Source: Cheilinus undulatus
Taxonomy: Eukaryota; Chordata; Actinopteri; Labriformes; Labridae
DNA length: 64,000 nucleotides
Assembly (NCBI RefSeq): GCF_018320785.1
Contig: NC_054886.1
Span: 36,867,354 to 36,931,353 of the forward strand
Reading direction: 5' to 3'
Notes under the pieces: generated by a model
Database searches by the model: none
Seen by the model: only the letters and a program-made list of their open reading frames with translations
Told to the model about the DNA's origin: nothing
Program-made: the position numbers and the translations under genes
Part shown: piece by piece, positions 48,099 through 60,003 of the stretch
Layout of the letters: the number at the start of each line of letters is the position of its first letter
How positions within the stretch are numbered: the first letter of the stretch is position 1

Positions 48099-49635
48099 CA
48101 CTGCTTTCCACATTATTATGCAAATGATATTACTCTTATTTTCCTTAATATTAATGCAAATGACAGTCAGAATATTTTACAAGTCATCAGCCATTAGATC
48201 ATAATTCAAATGTTTTTGAACAAACTTCATAATGATAAGCAATTTTTTTTTTTAATTAAAACCTCAAAAGTCACTGTTCCACAATATTAAGCAGGCCACA
48301 GGTTTCAGCAATCTGGGGAAGAAAAAGGATCTCTCTGCTGAAAAGCCTCAAATAGTGTAATGCTTTGGACAAAGAATGAAAACACGAGATATTTCATGAG
48401 GAATTAGTCGTGATAATCATACAGTGAAGACATTAGTGTCTGATTCAGAGCACAGACGGGCTCCTGCAGCTAAAGGCATAATGAGGAAGGTTTCTGACAG
48501 CCTAATTCATCAGATTAAGAGAGCAGATGCTAAAATGCCATTACAAAGCAGCAAACAGGTATTTGAAGCTGCTGGTGCCTCTGGAGTCCCACCAACCTCA
48601 AGGTGTAGGATCCTCCAGAGGCTTGCAGTCGTGTATAAACCTACTATTCAGCCCCCCCTAACCAATGCTCACAAGCAGAAACGGTTGCAGTGGGCCCAGA
48701 AATACATGAAGACTCATTTTCAAACAGTCTTGTTGACTGATGAGTGCCGTGCAACCCTGGATGGTCCAGATGGAGGAGTAGTGGATGGTTGATGGATGGC
48801 CACCATGTCCCAACAAGGCTGTGACATCAGCAAGGAGGGGGCAGAGTCATGTGCTGGGCCAGATTCATGAGGAGAGAGCTGGTAGACCCCTTTAGGGTCC
48901 CTGAAGGTGTGAAAATGACCTCGGCAAAGTATCTAGAGTTTCTGACTGACCACTTTCTTCCATGGTACAAAAAGAAGAACCGTGCCTTCTGTAGCAAAAT
49001 GATCTTCATGCATGACAATGCTCCATCTCATGTTGCAAAGAATCCCTCTGTGTCATTGGCTGCTATGGGCATAAAAGGAGAAAAACTCATGGTGTGGCCC
49101 CCATCCTCCCCTGACCTTTAACCCTACTGAGAACCTTTGGAGCACCCTCAAGCTAAAGATCTATGAGGGTGGGAGGCAGTTCACATCAGAACAGCAGCTC
49201 TGGGAGGATATTCTGACATCCTGCAAAGAAATTCAAGCAGAAACTCTCCAAAAACTCACAAGTTCAATGGATGAAGAATAGTGAAGGTGATATCAGAGAA
49301 GGGCTCCTATGTTAACATGGAACTTGGCCTGTTCAGATGTTTTTGATTGAAATAGCTTTGATTTCAGTAAATATGACCTCCTAATGCTGCAGATTCAACA
49401 AATGACCAGTTTCACTTCTTTACAGCCTGTAAAATCTTTTAAAACTCTGTTGTGCTTAATAATGTGGAACAGTGCATTTTGAGGTTTTTATGGTTATTAT
49501 TATGAAGTTTGTTCAAAAACATCTGAATTATGCTCTAACGGCAGATGACTTGAAAAATACTCTGACTGTCATTTGCATTAATATTTAGGAAAATAATAGG
49601 AAAATTTAATTTGCATAATAATGTGGAAAGTGGTG
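48099..49635 (+). mobile_element. Tc1-like transposon with about 210-bp inverted ends
   Basis: The element starts CACTGCTTTCCACATTATTA and, read in reverse complement, ends CACCACTTTCCACATTATTA. TA lies outside both ends (48097-48098 and 49636-49637). The inverted homology extends about 200 bp and includes an inner copy, CTGTTCCACAATATTAAGCA at 48276 and its partner near 49450-49475, the IR/DR layout of several fish Tc1 elements. It lies inside the older element. Confidence 0.93.
48378..49282 (+). pseudogene. Tc1-like transposase, broken
   Basis: DDE transposase in pieces. The first fragment (48424-48792) has QKRLQWAQKYMKT and the first catalytic Asp in LLTDECRATLDGPDG. The second (48849-49121) has MIFMHDNAPSHVA with the second Asp. 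The third continues as PTENLWSTLKLKIYEGG with the Glu in another frame. Breaks: an in-frame TGA near 48399, a frame change around 48785-48850, and one extra T in SPDL/NPTEN near 49120. Not functional as it stands. Confidence 0.9.
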
Positions 49636-50077
49636 TAAAGATGGGCAGAGGTTCACCAATCTGTGAAAATTAGTCTAACAATTGTGGAACAATTCCAGGA
49701 AAATGTTTCTCAAGGTTAGAAATAGTGAAGACTTTGACAAGGCTGAAGGGGCCCTCAGGGGCCACTGCATTAAAAACAGGCATGATTCTGTAGTGAAATC
49801 ACTGCATGGGCTCAGGAACATTCCAGAAATCATCATGTGTTGTTCCATCAATGTGTTTCTGCTGACTGTAGCAGGGCTAGGATGTTGCTCATCCATTAAT
49901 TTCATTCATGCTAATATAAGGCAGCCAATCACAGGGCTGACATATAAAGACGGACGATCAGACGCGCTCACATTCACACCTCTTAAGCAGTTGTTGCCAT
50001 TACCTGCGTTTTTCTGAAGTATTTCCTCTCCAGTAAAACTGTCAGAAGCTTAAACTTAAGAGTGATCAGTCAACCTG

Positions 50078-50250
50078 ATGAGCATGTTTTTGGTGGTGGG
50101 AGGACGCTGGAGAACCCGGGGAGAACCCACACGTGAACATGGAGAACATGTGAACTCCACACAGAAAGGCCCTGAGCAGGAAGTGAACCGGGAACCTTCT
50201 TGCTGTGAGGCAACAGCGCTAACCCCTGCACCGCCATGCAGCTCAGTCTT
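50078..50250 (-). mobile_element. tRNA-derived SINE (V-SINE-like)
   Basis: Read on the minus strand: GGCGGTGCAGGGGTTAGCGCTG, then TTGCCTCACAGCAAGAAGG and GGTTC-CGGTTCACTTCC (A-box and B-box-like region). It continues with TGTGTGGAGTTCACATGTTC and GTGGGTTCTCCCCGGG, the conserved central domain of fish V-SINEs as I recall it. Confidence 0.75.
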
Positions 50251-50254
50251 TAGG

Positions 50255-51040
50255 ACCCATCGTTTCTGATTTAGCTTCCCTGCCTTTATATTGATATAGA
50301 ACAGGTTCTCTTATAATAGAGTAAATATATTATTCTAAAGTATGTCGGTGTGTGTAACATTGATCCAGCTCTCTGATGGAACTGCCGTCTGATTTTATCC
50401 TGACACTTTAAAGCTCTGCAGTGTCTTTATTCCTTATCCCGCTGTGATGAGTCATTTTCAAATCATTATCTGATAACTCCGCCCCTTTACGGAGCCACAT
50501 ATCGTTTTCAGGGTAGACGTGTAGAATAAATGTGTGTATGGTTTGTGTGTGGTTGAAATCTTTGATTAATCCTGTTGGAAACTGTTTGAAGGTGAAATCA
50601 GAGACGGGAGCTTCAGGTGACTCTGCTAATCCAATCATGGTAAACCACAACCACCGCTCAAAGCTGTAAACTCGATTTGTCAGAGCCAGCTGCTGCTCTC
50701 TGATTGGCCAATTTAAAGCAGGTCAAACTCTCCTTGTCCTGCTCCATATATTTATTTATTTATCTACTTTGTTTTTATGTTTTCACCTGCAAAAGCCAAA
50801 AAATATGATTTAACTGTTCTAGAGACATCCCTATCAGAGGAGAGAGGAACATTCATGTCAGTTATTAATATCTGCTCTGTTCTTCTAGAGACATCCCTAT
50901 CAGAGGAGAGAGGAACCTTCATGTCAATTATTAATATCTGCTCTGGTTTTCCTGTTTTTAGGAAAGGTTTTTGGAATCCAGCCAGCATGAATCTTGCATT
51001 TGACTGCAGATACAAATCTGATTCATCATCAGCATTAGCC
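50255..51040. other. Unique sequence with a two-copy 69-bp duplication
   Basis: The block TCTAGAGACATCCCTATCAG through ATTAATATCTGCTCTG occurs twice, at about 50818 and 50886. The frames across it are short and unrecognised. Otherwise no feature is seen. Confidence 0.6.
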
Positions 51041-51044
51041 AATG

Positions 51045-51735
51045 ACCTCTTTGGGTTAGGGTTGGTGATGACCTCCTTGGGTAAGGGTTGGTCATGACCT
51101 CTTTGGGTTAGGGTTGGCCATGAACCTCTTTGGGTTAGGGTTGGTCATGAACCTCTTTGGGTTAGGGTTGGCCATAACCCTCTTTGGGTTAGGGTTGGTC
51201 ATGACCTCTTTGGGTTAGGGTTGGCTATGACCTCTTTGGGTTAGGGTTGGCCATGACCTCTTTGGGTTAGGGTTGGCCATGAACCTCTTTGGGTTAGGGT
51301 TGGTCATGAACCTCTTTGGGTTAGGGTTAGCTATGACCTCTTTGGGTTAGGGTTGGCCAATGACCTCTTTGGGTTAGGGTTGGCCATGAACCTCTTTGGG
51401 TTAGGGTTGGCCATGACCTCTTTGGGTTAGGGTTGGCCATAACCCTCTTTGGGTTAGGGTTGGTCATGACCTCTTTGGGTTAGGGTTGGCTATGACCTCT
51501 TTGGGTTAGGGTTGGCCATGACCTCTTTGGGTTAGGGTTGGTCATGACCTCTTTGGGTTAGGGTTGGCTATGACCTCTTAAGGTTAGGGTTAACATGACC
51601 TCTTTGGGTAAGGGTTGGCCATGAACCTCTTTGGGTTAAGGTTAACATGACCTCTTTGGGTTAGGGTTGGCCATGAACCTCTTTGGGTTAGGGTTAACAT
51701 GATCTCTTTGGGTTAGGGTTGGTCATGACCTTGTT
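51045..51735. repeat. 27-bp minisatellite containing TTAGGG
   Basis: About 26 copies of CCTCTTTGGGTTAGGGTTGG plus CCATGAA/TCATGAC. Each unit includes GGGTTAGGGTT, one and a half telomere hexamers in G-rich orientation. Confidence 0.95.
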
Positions 51736-51929
51736 GTGTTACAGTTAGCATGGCCTCTATGGAGTAGGGTTTGCCTAGAACCTGGTTAAACATCCACAAT
51801 CAAAACAAACATCATCAATAGTTGGAGCCTAGAACTTCATACATGGTTAGGACCCTGAACACTGTCTATGATCAGAGACTAGATGGTCCAGGCCAGAACC
51901 TTTAATGTCCTCAAATGTAGGTCATCAAA

Positions 51930-54785
51930 CACAACTTCAACCAGAGGATCCTCTCACCAGTATCAGTACTTCTACTTTAACCAGAGGATCCTCTCACCAG
52001 TACCAGTACTTCTACTCTAACCAGAGGATCCTCTCACAAGTATCAGTACTTCTACTCTAACCAGAGGATCCTCTCACCAGTATCAGTACTTCTACTCTAA
52101 ACAGAGGATCCTCTCACCAGTATCAGTACTTCTACTCTAACCAGAGGATCCTCTCACCAGTATCAGTACTTCTACTACAACCAGAGGATCCTCTCACCAG
52201 TATCAGTACTTCTACTCTAACCAGAGGATCCTCTCACCAGTACCAGTACTTCTACTTTAACCAGAGGATCCTCTCAACAGTACCAGTACTTCTACTTTAA
52301 CCAGAGGATCCTCTCACCAGTACCAGTACTTCTACTTTAACCAGAGGATCCTCTCACAAGTTCAGTACTTCTACTCTAAACAGAGGATCCTCTCACCAGT
52401 ATCAGTACTTCTACTCTAACCAGAGGATCCTCTCACCAGTATCAGTACTTCTACTCTAACCAGAGGATCCTCTCACCAGTATCAGTACTTCTACTACAAC
52501 CAGAGGATCCTCTCACCAGTATCAGTACTTCTACTCTAACCAGAGGATCCTCTCACCAGTATCAGTACTTCTACTACAACCAGAGGATCCTCTCACCAGT
52601 ATCAGTACTTCTACTCTAACCAGAGGATCCTCTCACCAGTACCAGTACTTCTACTTTAACCAGAGGATCCTCTCAACAGTACCAGTACTTCCTTCTTTAA
52701 CCAGAGGATCCTCTCACCAGTACCAGTACTTCTACTTTAACCAGAGGATCCTCTCACAAGTTCAGTACTTCTACTCTAACCAGAGGATCCTCTCACCAGT
52801 ATCAGTACTTCTACTCTAAACAGAGGATCCTCTCACCAGTATCAGTACTTCTACTCTAACCAGAGGATCCTCTCACCAGTATCAGTACTTCTACTACAAC
52901 CAGAGGATCCTCTCACCAGTATCAGTACTTCTACTCTAACCAGAGGATCCTCTCACCAGTATCAGAACTTCTACTCTAAACAGAGGATCCTCTCACCAGT
53001 ATCAGTACTTCTACTCTAACCAGAGGATCCTCTCACCAGTATCAGTACTTCTACTACAACCAGAGGATCCTCTCACCAGTATCAGTACTTCTACTCTAAC
53101 CAGAGGATCCTCTCACCAGTATCAGTACTTCTACTACAACCAGAGGATCCTCTCACCAGTATCAGTACTTCTACTCTAAACAGAGTATCCTCTCACCAGT
53201 ATCAGTACTTCTACTCTAAACAGAGGATCCTCTCACCAGTATCAGTACTTCTACTCTAACCAGAGGATCCTCTCACCAGTATCAGTACTTCTACTCTAAA
53301 CAGAGTATCCTCTCACCAGTATCAGTACTTCTACTCTAACCAGAGGATCCTCTCACCAGTATCAGTACTTCTACTCTAACCAGAGAATCCTCTCACCAGT
53401 ATCAGTACTTCTACTCTAAACAGAGTATCCTCTCACCAGTATCAGTACTTCTACTACAATCAGAGGATCCTCTCACCAGTATCAGTGCTTCTACTACAAT
53501 CAGAGGATCCTCTCACCAGTATCAGTGCTTCTACTTTAACCAGAGGATCCTCTCACCAGTACCAGTACTTCTACTTTAACCAGAGGATCCTCTCACAAGT
53601 TCAGTACTTCTACTCTAACCAGAGGATCCTCTCACCAGTATCAGTACTTCTACTCTAAACAGAGGATCCTCTCACCAGTATCAGTACTTCTACTCTAACC
53701 AGAGGATCCTCTCACCAGTATCAGTACTTCTACTACAACCAGAGGATCCTCTCACCAGTATCAGTACTTCTACTCTAACCAGAGGATCCTCTCACCAGTA
53801 TCAGAACTTCTACTCTAAACAGAGGATCCTCTCACCAGTATCAGTACTTCTACTCTAACCAGAGGATCCTCTCACCAGTATCAGTACTTCTACTACAACC
53901 AGAGGATCCTCTCACCAGTATCAGTACTTCTACTCTAACCAGAGGATCCTCTCACCAGTATCAGTACTTCTACTACAACCAGAGGATCCTCTCACCAGTA
54001 TCAGTACTTCTACTCTAACCAGAGGATCCTCTCACCAGTATCAGTACTTCTACTCTAACCAGAGGATCCTCTCACCAGTATCAGTACTTCTACTCTAAAC
54101 AGAGGATCCTCTCACAAGTATCAGTACTTCTACTCTAACCAGAGGATCCTCTCACCAGTATCAGTACTTCTACTCTAAACAGAGGATCCTCTCACCAGTA
54201 TCAGTACTTCTACTCTAAACAGAGTATCCTCTCACCAGTATCAGTACTTCTACTCTAACCAGAGGATCCTCTCACCAGTATCAGTACTTCTACTCTAACC
54301 AGAGGATCCTCTCACCAGTATCAGTGCTTCTACTCTAACCAGAGGATCCTCTCACCAGTATCAGTACTTCTACTCTAACCAGAGGATCCTCTCACCAGTA
54401 TCAGTACTTCTACTCTAAACAGAGTATCCTCTCACCAGTATCAGTACTTCTACTACAATCAGAGGATCCTCTCACCAGTATCAGTGCTTCTACTCTAACC
54501 AGAGGATCCTCTCACCAGTATCAGTACTTCTACTCTAAACAGAGTATCCTCTCACCAGTATCAGTACTTCTACTCTAACCAGAGGATCCTCTCACCAGTA
54601 TCAGTACTTCTACTACAATCAGAGGATCCTCTCACCAGTATCAGTGCTTCTACTCTAACCAGAGGATCCTCTCACCAGTATCAGTACTTCTACTACAACC
54701 AGAGGATCCTCTCACCAGTACCAGTACTTTTACCACAACCAGAGGATCCTCTCACCAGTATCAGTACTTCTACTCTTACCAGAGG
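51930..54785. repeat. 40-bp satellite, about 71 copies, each with a 12-bp palindrome
   Basis: Unit CAGAGGATCCTCTCACCAGT plus ATCAGTACTTCTACTCTAAC. AGAGGATCCTCT is a perfect dyad in nearly every unit. Shortened units (CACAAGTTCAG) at about 52355, 52755 and 53595 mark larger duplicated blocks. Confidence 0.98.
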
Positions 54786-54789
54786 ATTG

Positions 54790-56390
54790 TCTACCTGGGT
54801 TTTCTGACCTGAGTTAATGAAGTTACTGTAATTCTGTAAGTTCAGTATTGTTATTTTCTTTTTTTGATAACATGGTCAGTTGTTCTGCTAATCACAGTCA
54901 GTGGTTCTACATCTAAACAGAGCCAGACTACACTTTCTTTAAATCCATCAATCACACAAACACAGCTGACCTGTGGCTCAGAGGCTCATTTGTCCAAAAT
55001 CCTCCAGTTTCTCTCGATAGAGTAAAAAAAAAAAAGTCCAAGCAGTTAGAAGAGGAGCTGCAGAAAGTGCTGATGTCAGGAGAACGAGAGAGTATGACAG
55101 TCACAGTTACACAAACACACACAGAGGATTTAGTTTAATCCTGTTAAGACTTCAGGAAGAAGTTTGGCTTCATGTTAGAGACTGTAATGAGAGGATGACT
55201 TACTGAATGCATGCTCACTGAACCTTCTTACCCGGCTCCTCTGAGGTGAACCAACAGCTCTTTACCTTTGGACCTCCCCATGAAGACTTTTATTTATCAT
55301 AACAGGTCAGACAACAAAAACCCAAACCATCCTCTCATGTTTGACAGGCAGAGCTTTAAGCCCGTAGCAGACTAACTAAGACCTGGTCCAGGTCTGATCC
55401 AGTCCTGACTATAAGCTTTATCACAGAGGACAGTTTGAAGACTATAGCAGACTAACTGATACCTGGTCCAGGTCTGATCCAGTCCTGACTATAAGCTTTA
55501 TCACAGAGGACAGTTTGAAGACTATAGCAGACTAACTAAGACCTGGTCCAGGTCTGATCCAGGATCTACCTCCCATACTACTGTTAGTTTGGGAGTAAGG
55601 TGAAAGAAGGCTGACACATTTTTATGTGGGTGTGAAAGGATCCTGATCCAAAAGAACTCCTGGATTCCTCACAGTGGATCTGGATGTCAGGCTAATGCCG
55701 TCTCAGGCCGTTACATTCTTAGAGAAAGCTTTTCGGGTAGGTTTTTGGGTCAGAGCACTATAACCTCAGTCTGGTCAGAGTGGAACATATCCTGGTCATC
55801 CAGGTTTGATGTCATGAAAACCACATTTATTCATGATACTGCAGAGATAATCCAAAACAAACTTTCTCATAAAACATACGTTCAAAGTACAATGAAAAAT
55901 AAAAATGATTTAAACACTATTAATTAAAAACATACAGGTCGTGGCCATGTGAGATATTTAGACTACAAGAAAAGGAGGGTTAGAGTTGGAATTAGGGCTG
56001 AACTTAACCATAACCCTAAAAGCCAGGCTAATGGTCAGGGAATAAAGTCTGAGTTTAAATCCAGCAGTATGTGAGACAGCCCTGACCCTAACCCTAACCC
56101 TAACCCAGGCACATGGAGGCTCAGTGCTCCAGAGAAAAGTTGGACATTACAGAGCTTCAAATTCAACCTCGGGCGCAGCTGATTGGTGAATCAGAGTACC
56201 TGTGATAAAATATCAGATAAGGTGAATAAAGCTCAATCTCCAATCTCATAAAGAGGATTTAGTCCCATTAATACCAATTAAGGATTCAGGTCTGAGTAAC
56301 AGGATGTGGTGGTCAGTTGTGTCAGGACTGAGATCAAACAGAACTCAGGAGAGTTCTAGCTGTATCAGCTAGAACCCTGGTACTTTAACA
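54790..56390. other. Unique sequence with an 80-bp duplication
   Basis: The block ACTAACTAAGACCTGGTCCA through CACAGAGGACAGTTTGAAG occurs 2.3 times in 55365-55565. Short CCCTAACCC scraps occur at 56010 and 56085-56105. No gene recognised. Confidence 0.5.
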
Positions 56391-56392
56391 GA

Positions 56393-56965
56393 ATGTTCTC
56401 CGAGTACCCAAAAGTTAACAAATCAATACAGAAGGTCACTTCATTTCAGTTCATCTCTCTACACTGGCTCCAGGCTGTAGCTCGCATTAAATTCAAAACT
56501 CTAATTATTGCTTACAAAGCAGGAACTAAAACTGCTCCTGTTTACCTGGACTCCCTCATCCAGGTCTACACTCTGTCACTACGCTCAGCCAGAGAAAGGG
56601 ACCTGGTACTTCCAGCACATCAGAATGAGTCTCCTAACTACAGTTGGCTCGCACTTTCCTGCTACTTCTGGGATTTTTATGCCCATTTCTTTGTGAGTGA
56701 CCACTTGGTACTTTGGTCAATAGTGTTGTGAAGACAATTCAATGGATGGTGATGATGAGACATCTCACATTTGTTTCATTATTGATGTTGATTAAAACAA
56801 ACTTGTATTCATTATGTGCTTTGCCTTTAACACTGCATGGCAGCACCTGTGTCCAATTGGACAGGAAGCATTTTGTGGCACTAACTGATGTTTCGTCTTG
56901 TCTAGATCGTTGCTTGTGTTGTTCTTGCTCTTTAATGTATGTCATTTTGGTTAAAAGCATCTGCT
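56393..56965 (+). mobile_element. 5'-truncated L2-type LINE, 3' end
   Basis: The frame at 56440-56640 reads LHWLQAVARIKFKTLIIAYKA, then APVYLDSL and LRSARERDLVLP, the C-terminal region of fish non-LTR reverse transcriptase ORFs. It is followed by a 3'UTR ending TTTTGGTTAAAAGCATCTGC-TAAATGA and TGTAACATTGTAA, the stem-loop and TGTAA-type tail of L2/UnaL2 elements as I recall them. Only the last 570 bp are present. Confidence 0.75.
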
Positions 56966-57978
56966 AAATGACTCTGTAACATTGTAACATTGTAACGTCT
57001 GCTAAATGACTCTGTAACATTGTAACATTGTAATGTCTGCTAAATGACTCTGTAACATTGTAACATTCTAATGTCTGCTAAATGACACTGTGACATTGTA
57101 ACATTGTAATGTCTGCTAAATGACTCTGTAACATTGTAACATTCTAACGTCTGCTAAATGACACTGTAACATTGTAACATTCTAACGTCTGCTAAATGAC
57201 ACTGTAACATTGTAACATTCTAACGTCTGCTATATGACACTGTAACATTGTAACATCTGCTAAATGACACTGTAACATTGTGACATTCTAACATCTGCTA
57301 AATGACACTGTAACATTGTGACATTCTAACATCTGCTAAATGACACTGTAACATTGTGACATTCTAACATCTGCTAAATGACACTGTAACATTGTAACAT
57401 TCTAACATCTGCTAAATGACACTGTAACATTGTGACATTCTAGCATCTGCTAAATGACACTGTAACATTGTAACATTCTAACGTCTGCTAAATGACACTG
57501 TAACATTGTAACATTCTAACGTCTGCTATATGACACTGTAACATCTGCTAAATGACACTGTAACATTGTGACATTCTAACATCTGCTAAATGACACTGTA
57601 ACATTGTAACATTCTAACGTCTGCTAAATGACACTGTAACATTGTAACATTCTAACGTCTGCTATATGACACTGTAACATTGTAACATCTGCTAAATGAC
57701 ACTGTAACATTGTGACATTGTAACATCTGCTAAATGACACTGTAACATTGTGACATTCTAACATCTGCTAAATGACACTGTAACATTGTGACATTCTAAC
57801 ATCTGCTAAATGACACTGTAACATTGTAACATTCTAATGTCTGCTAAATGACACTGTAACATTGTAACATTCTAACGTCTGCTAAATGACACTGTAACAT
57901 TGTAACATTCTAATGTCTGCTAAATGACACTATAGCATTGTAACATCTGCTAAATGACACTGTAACATTGTAACAAGT
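56965..57978. repeat. 38-bp minisatellite derived from the LINE tail
   Basis: About 27 copies of TCTGCTAAATGACACTGTAA plus CATTGTAACATTCTAACG. The unit equals the last 3'UTR bases and tail of the adjoining LINE (GCATCTGCTAAATGACTCTG, TAACATTGTAAC). Confidence 0.95.
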
Positions 57979-58370
57979 TCTGTAGCAGAACATCATGTGC
58001 ACGTCTCAGCAGTTTGATTCTGATCCATTAGACAGGGAATCAGCTTGGGTCCCAAGCACCAAGGGGCCTGAAGTCTGACCGAGGAATAAAGGTTAAAGAT
58101 CATTTCTGTTATTCAGATGAGTTCCTAGAATGTGAATTAAGGAACCTCGAATGAAAAAAGAAATTTAATAGTCTAAAAGAGTTCTCTAGAAAGGCCAAGG
58201 ACCACCCTCTGATTTCAGGCTCCATCATGCCTTAATTTTAAGCTAATACAAGCAAGGTGGGTCAATATAGGCGTAAAATCCTGAGGAGATACCTAAAACC
58301 CCCTAGAACCAGCAGGGACACCCAAGAGCCATCCCTGCATTTATCCACTGTTGGCAGTCTGCAGAGCTGT
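57979..58370. other. Unique sequence, nothing recognised
   Basis: About 390 bp between two minisatellites with no frame, RNA or transposon sign. Confidence 0.5.
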
Positions 58371-58371
58371 G

Positions 58372-58998
58372 TAATGTCTGCTGTGTTCTGCAGAGTTGTG
58401 TGATGTTCTGCTGTGTTCTGCAGAGTTGTGTGATGTTCTGCTGTGTTCTGCAGAGTTGTGTGATGTTCTGCTGTGTTGTGCAGAGTTGTGTGATGTTCTG
58501 CTGTGTTGTGCAGAGTTGTGTGATGTTCTGCTGTGTTCTGCAGAGTTGTGTGATGTTCTGCTGTGCTCTGCAGAGTTGTGTGATGTTCTGCTGTGCTCTG
58601 CAGAGTTGTGTGATGTTCTGCTGTGCTCTGCAGAGTTGTGTGATGTTCTGCAGAGTTGTGTAATGTCTGCTTTGTTCTGCAGAGTTGTGTGATGTTCTGC
58701 AGAGTTGTGTAATGTTCTACTGTGTTCTGCAGAGTTGTGTGATGTTCTGCAGAGTTGTGTAATGTTCTGCAGTTGTGTAATGTTCTGCAGAGTTGTGTGA
58801 TGTTCTACTGTGTTCTGCAGAGTTGTGTAATGTCTGCTATGTTCTGCAGAGCTGTGTGATGTTCTACTGTGTTGTGCAGAGTTGTGTGATGTTTTACTGT
58901 GTTGTGCAGAGTTGTGTGATGTTTTACTGTGTTCTGCAGAGTTGTGTGATGTTCTACTGTGTTCTGCAGAGTTGTGTGATTTTCTACTGTGTTGTGTG
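58372..58998. repeat. 30-bp minisatellite (GTTGTGTGATGTTCTGCTGTG...)
   Basis: Unit AGTTGTGTGATGTTCTGCTG plus TGTTCTGCAG, about 20 copies, with shorter variants lacking the second half. Cys/Val/Leu frames on + and His/Ser/Asn frames on - are translations of it. Confidence 0.96.
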
Positions 58999-59303
58999 TT
59001 TCTGTGCAGGCCTGATCTGCTAATCCTGATCTGGATTAGGTCCATCCTCAGGGATCACACTTCCCAGCTGGTCTGCAGCCAGGAATAGAGGCAGGATTAG
59101 ACCCGCTCTAACTCACCTGGAACGGCCCTGAGCTTCTTTGGTTCTCTGATAGATGACGTTGTGCCAGCTGGGTCAAACTTCGGTACTGATGAGAATTTAA
59201 TGAGTCAGTGAGGACAAGGTCCTGGACCAATGAGACGGCTGCAACATGTAGGCCAGAAAGGCGTCACTGTTGTCACTTTCCTGTAATATTCACTTAATAT
59301 CTC

Positions 59304-59355
59304 TAATACACACACACACATATATGTAGTGTGTGTGTGTGTGTGTGTGTGTGTT
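59304..59355. repeat. (CA)n / (TG)n microsatellite
   Basis: ACACACACACACA, TATATGTAG, then (GT)n on the same strand, a short imperfect mirror/inverted arrangement. Confidence 0.95.
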
Positions 59356-59364
59356 TGTTTATAT

Positions 59365-59935
59365 AAACACGTGGACAAAATTATTAGCCTCCCTATGAAA
59401 ATTTCAGTTTTTCTGAAGTATTTCCCAAGCACTGTTAACCCTCAGGCCCTCTGTTTAAAAAAAAATCCTTTTAGGACATTGGATATATTTAGAAATAATA
59501 AACATGAAAGAAAACTAATGGTCTTTAACTCCAGTCCTCATCATGTATAGCAGATGTGAATTCATTTTCATAATTTTAATTTTTCACCAGACTCTGACAT
59601 CCATAGAAAACAGCCAAAGTAGTTTTAGTTTAAATAATTAATTCCACTGGCCTACAGTCACTGATATACCCTATCAGTTCAAACAAGGTCATTATCTCCC
59701 ACAATGCCTCTCTGCAAACATTGAAAAATGGTGAAATTTGGTGTCATGTTTTTTGGTGTGCAAATATTTTTACCTCTGAATGAATTACAGAGGAATTCAC
59801 AGGATTTCTTATTTCTGTATTGCAGTGGCGGTAGAATGAAAGGAGTGGTTTTAATGGTAGTCAATGAGGCCTTAAAGGCCTTTAGGAGGGAGAGTGTGAG
59901 TTTTTTGTCTACACAGTGGAAAATTCTGTCAACAC
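59365..59935. mobile_element. Possible Tc1/mariner end fragment
   Basis: CACGTGGACAAAATTATTAG (59369-) resembles the terminal repeat of a widespread fish/frog Tc1-like family (CACGTGGACAAAATTGTTGG, from memory). I could not locate a convincing partner end or transposase. Otherwise AT-rich unlabelled sequence. Confidence 0.35.
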
Positions 59936-60003
59936 AATGTGGATAATGAAATTTAAAAAAACCTTAAAAAATGAACATCTTTGTCAAATATCATCATTAA
60001 ACC

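Larger units (their letters stand above)
47930..50010 (+). mobile_element. Older Tc1-like element, split by a younger insertion and deleted
   Basis: The left part (47990-48098) has GGTATAAAAGGAGCA and CAGAGTCTCTCAGAAG, the usual leader of a common fish Tc1 family. The right part resumes at 49638 with AAGATGGGCAGAGGTTCACC, its transposase start. Recognisable are IVEQFQ-NVSQ and then ALRGHCIKNRHDSVV, but the HTH region between is deleted and stops occur. The ends are not precisely located. Confidence 0.7.

Noticed and set aside
49640-50017. Frame MWNNSRKMFLKVRNS... as a new gene
   Set aside because: It is the decayed transposase region of the older Tc1-like element read out of frame.
41308-54785. 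CRISPR-like regular direct repeats
   Set aside because: Repeats are head-to-tail with no unique spacers, and the genome is clearly eukaryotic.
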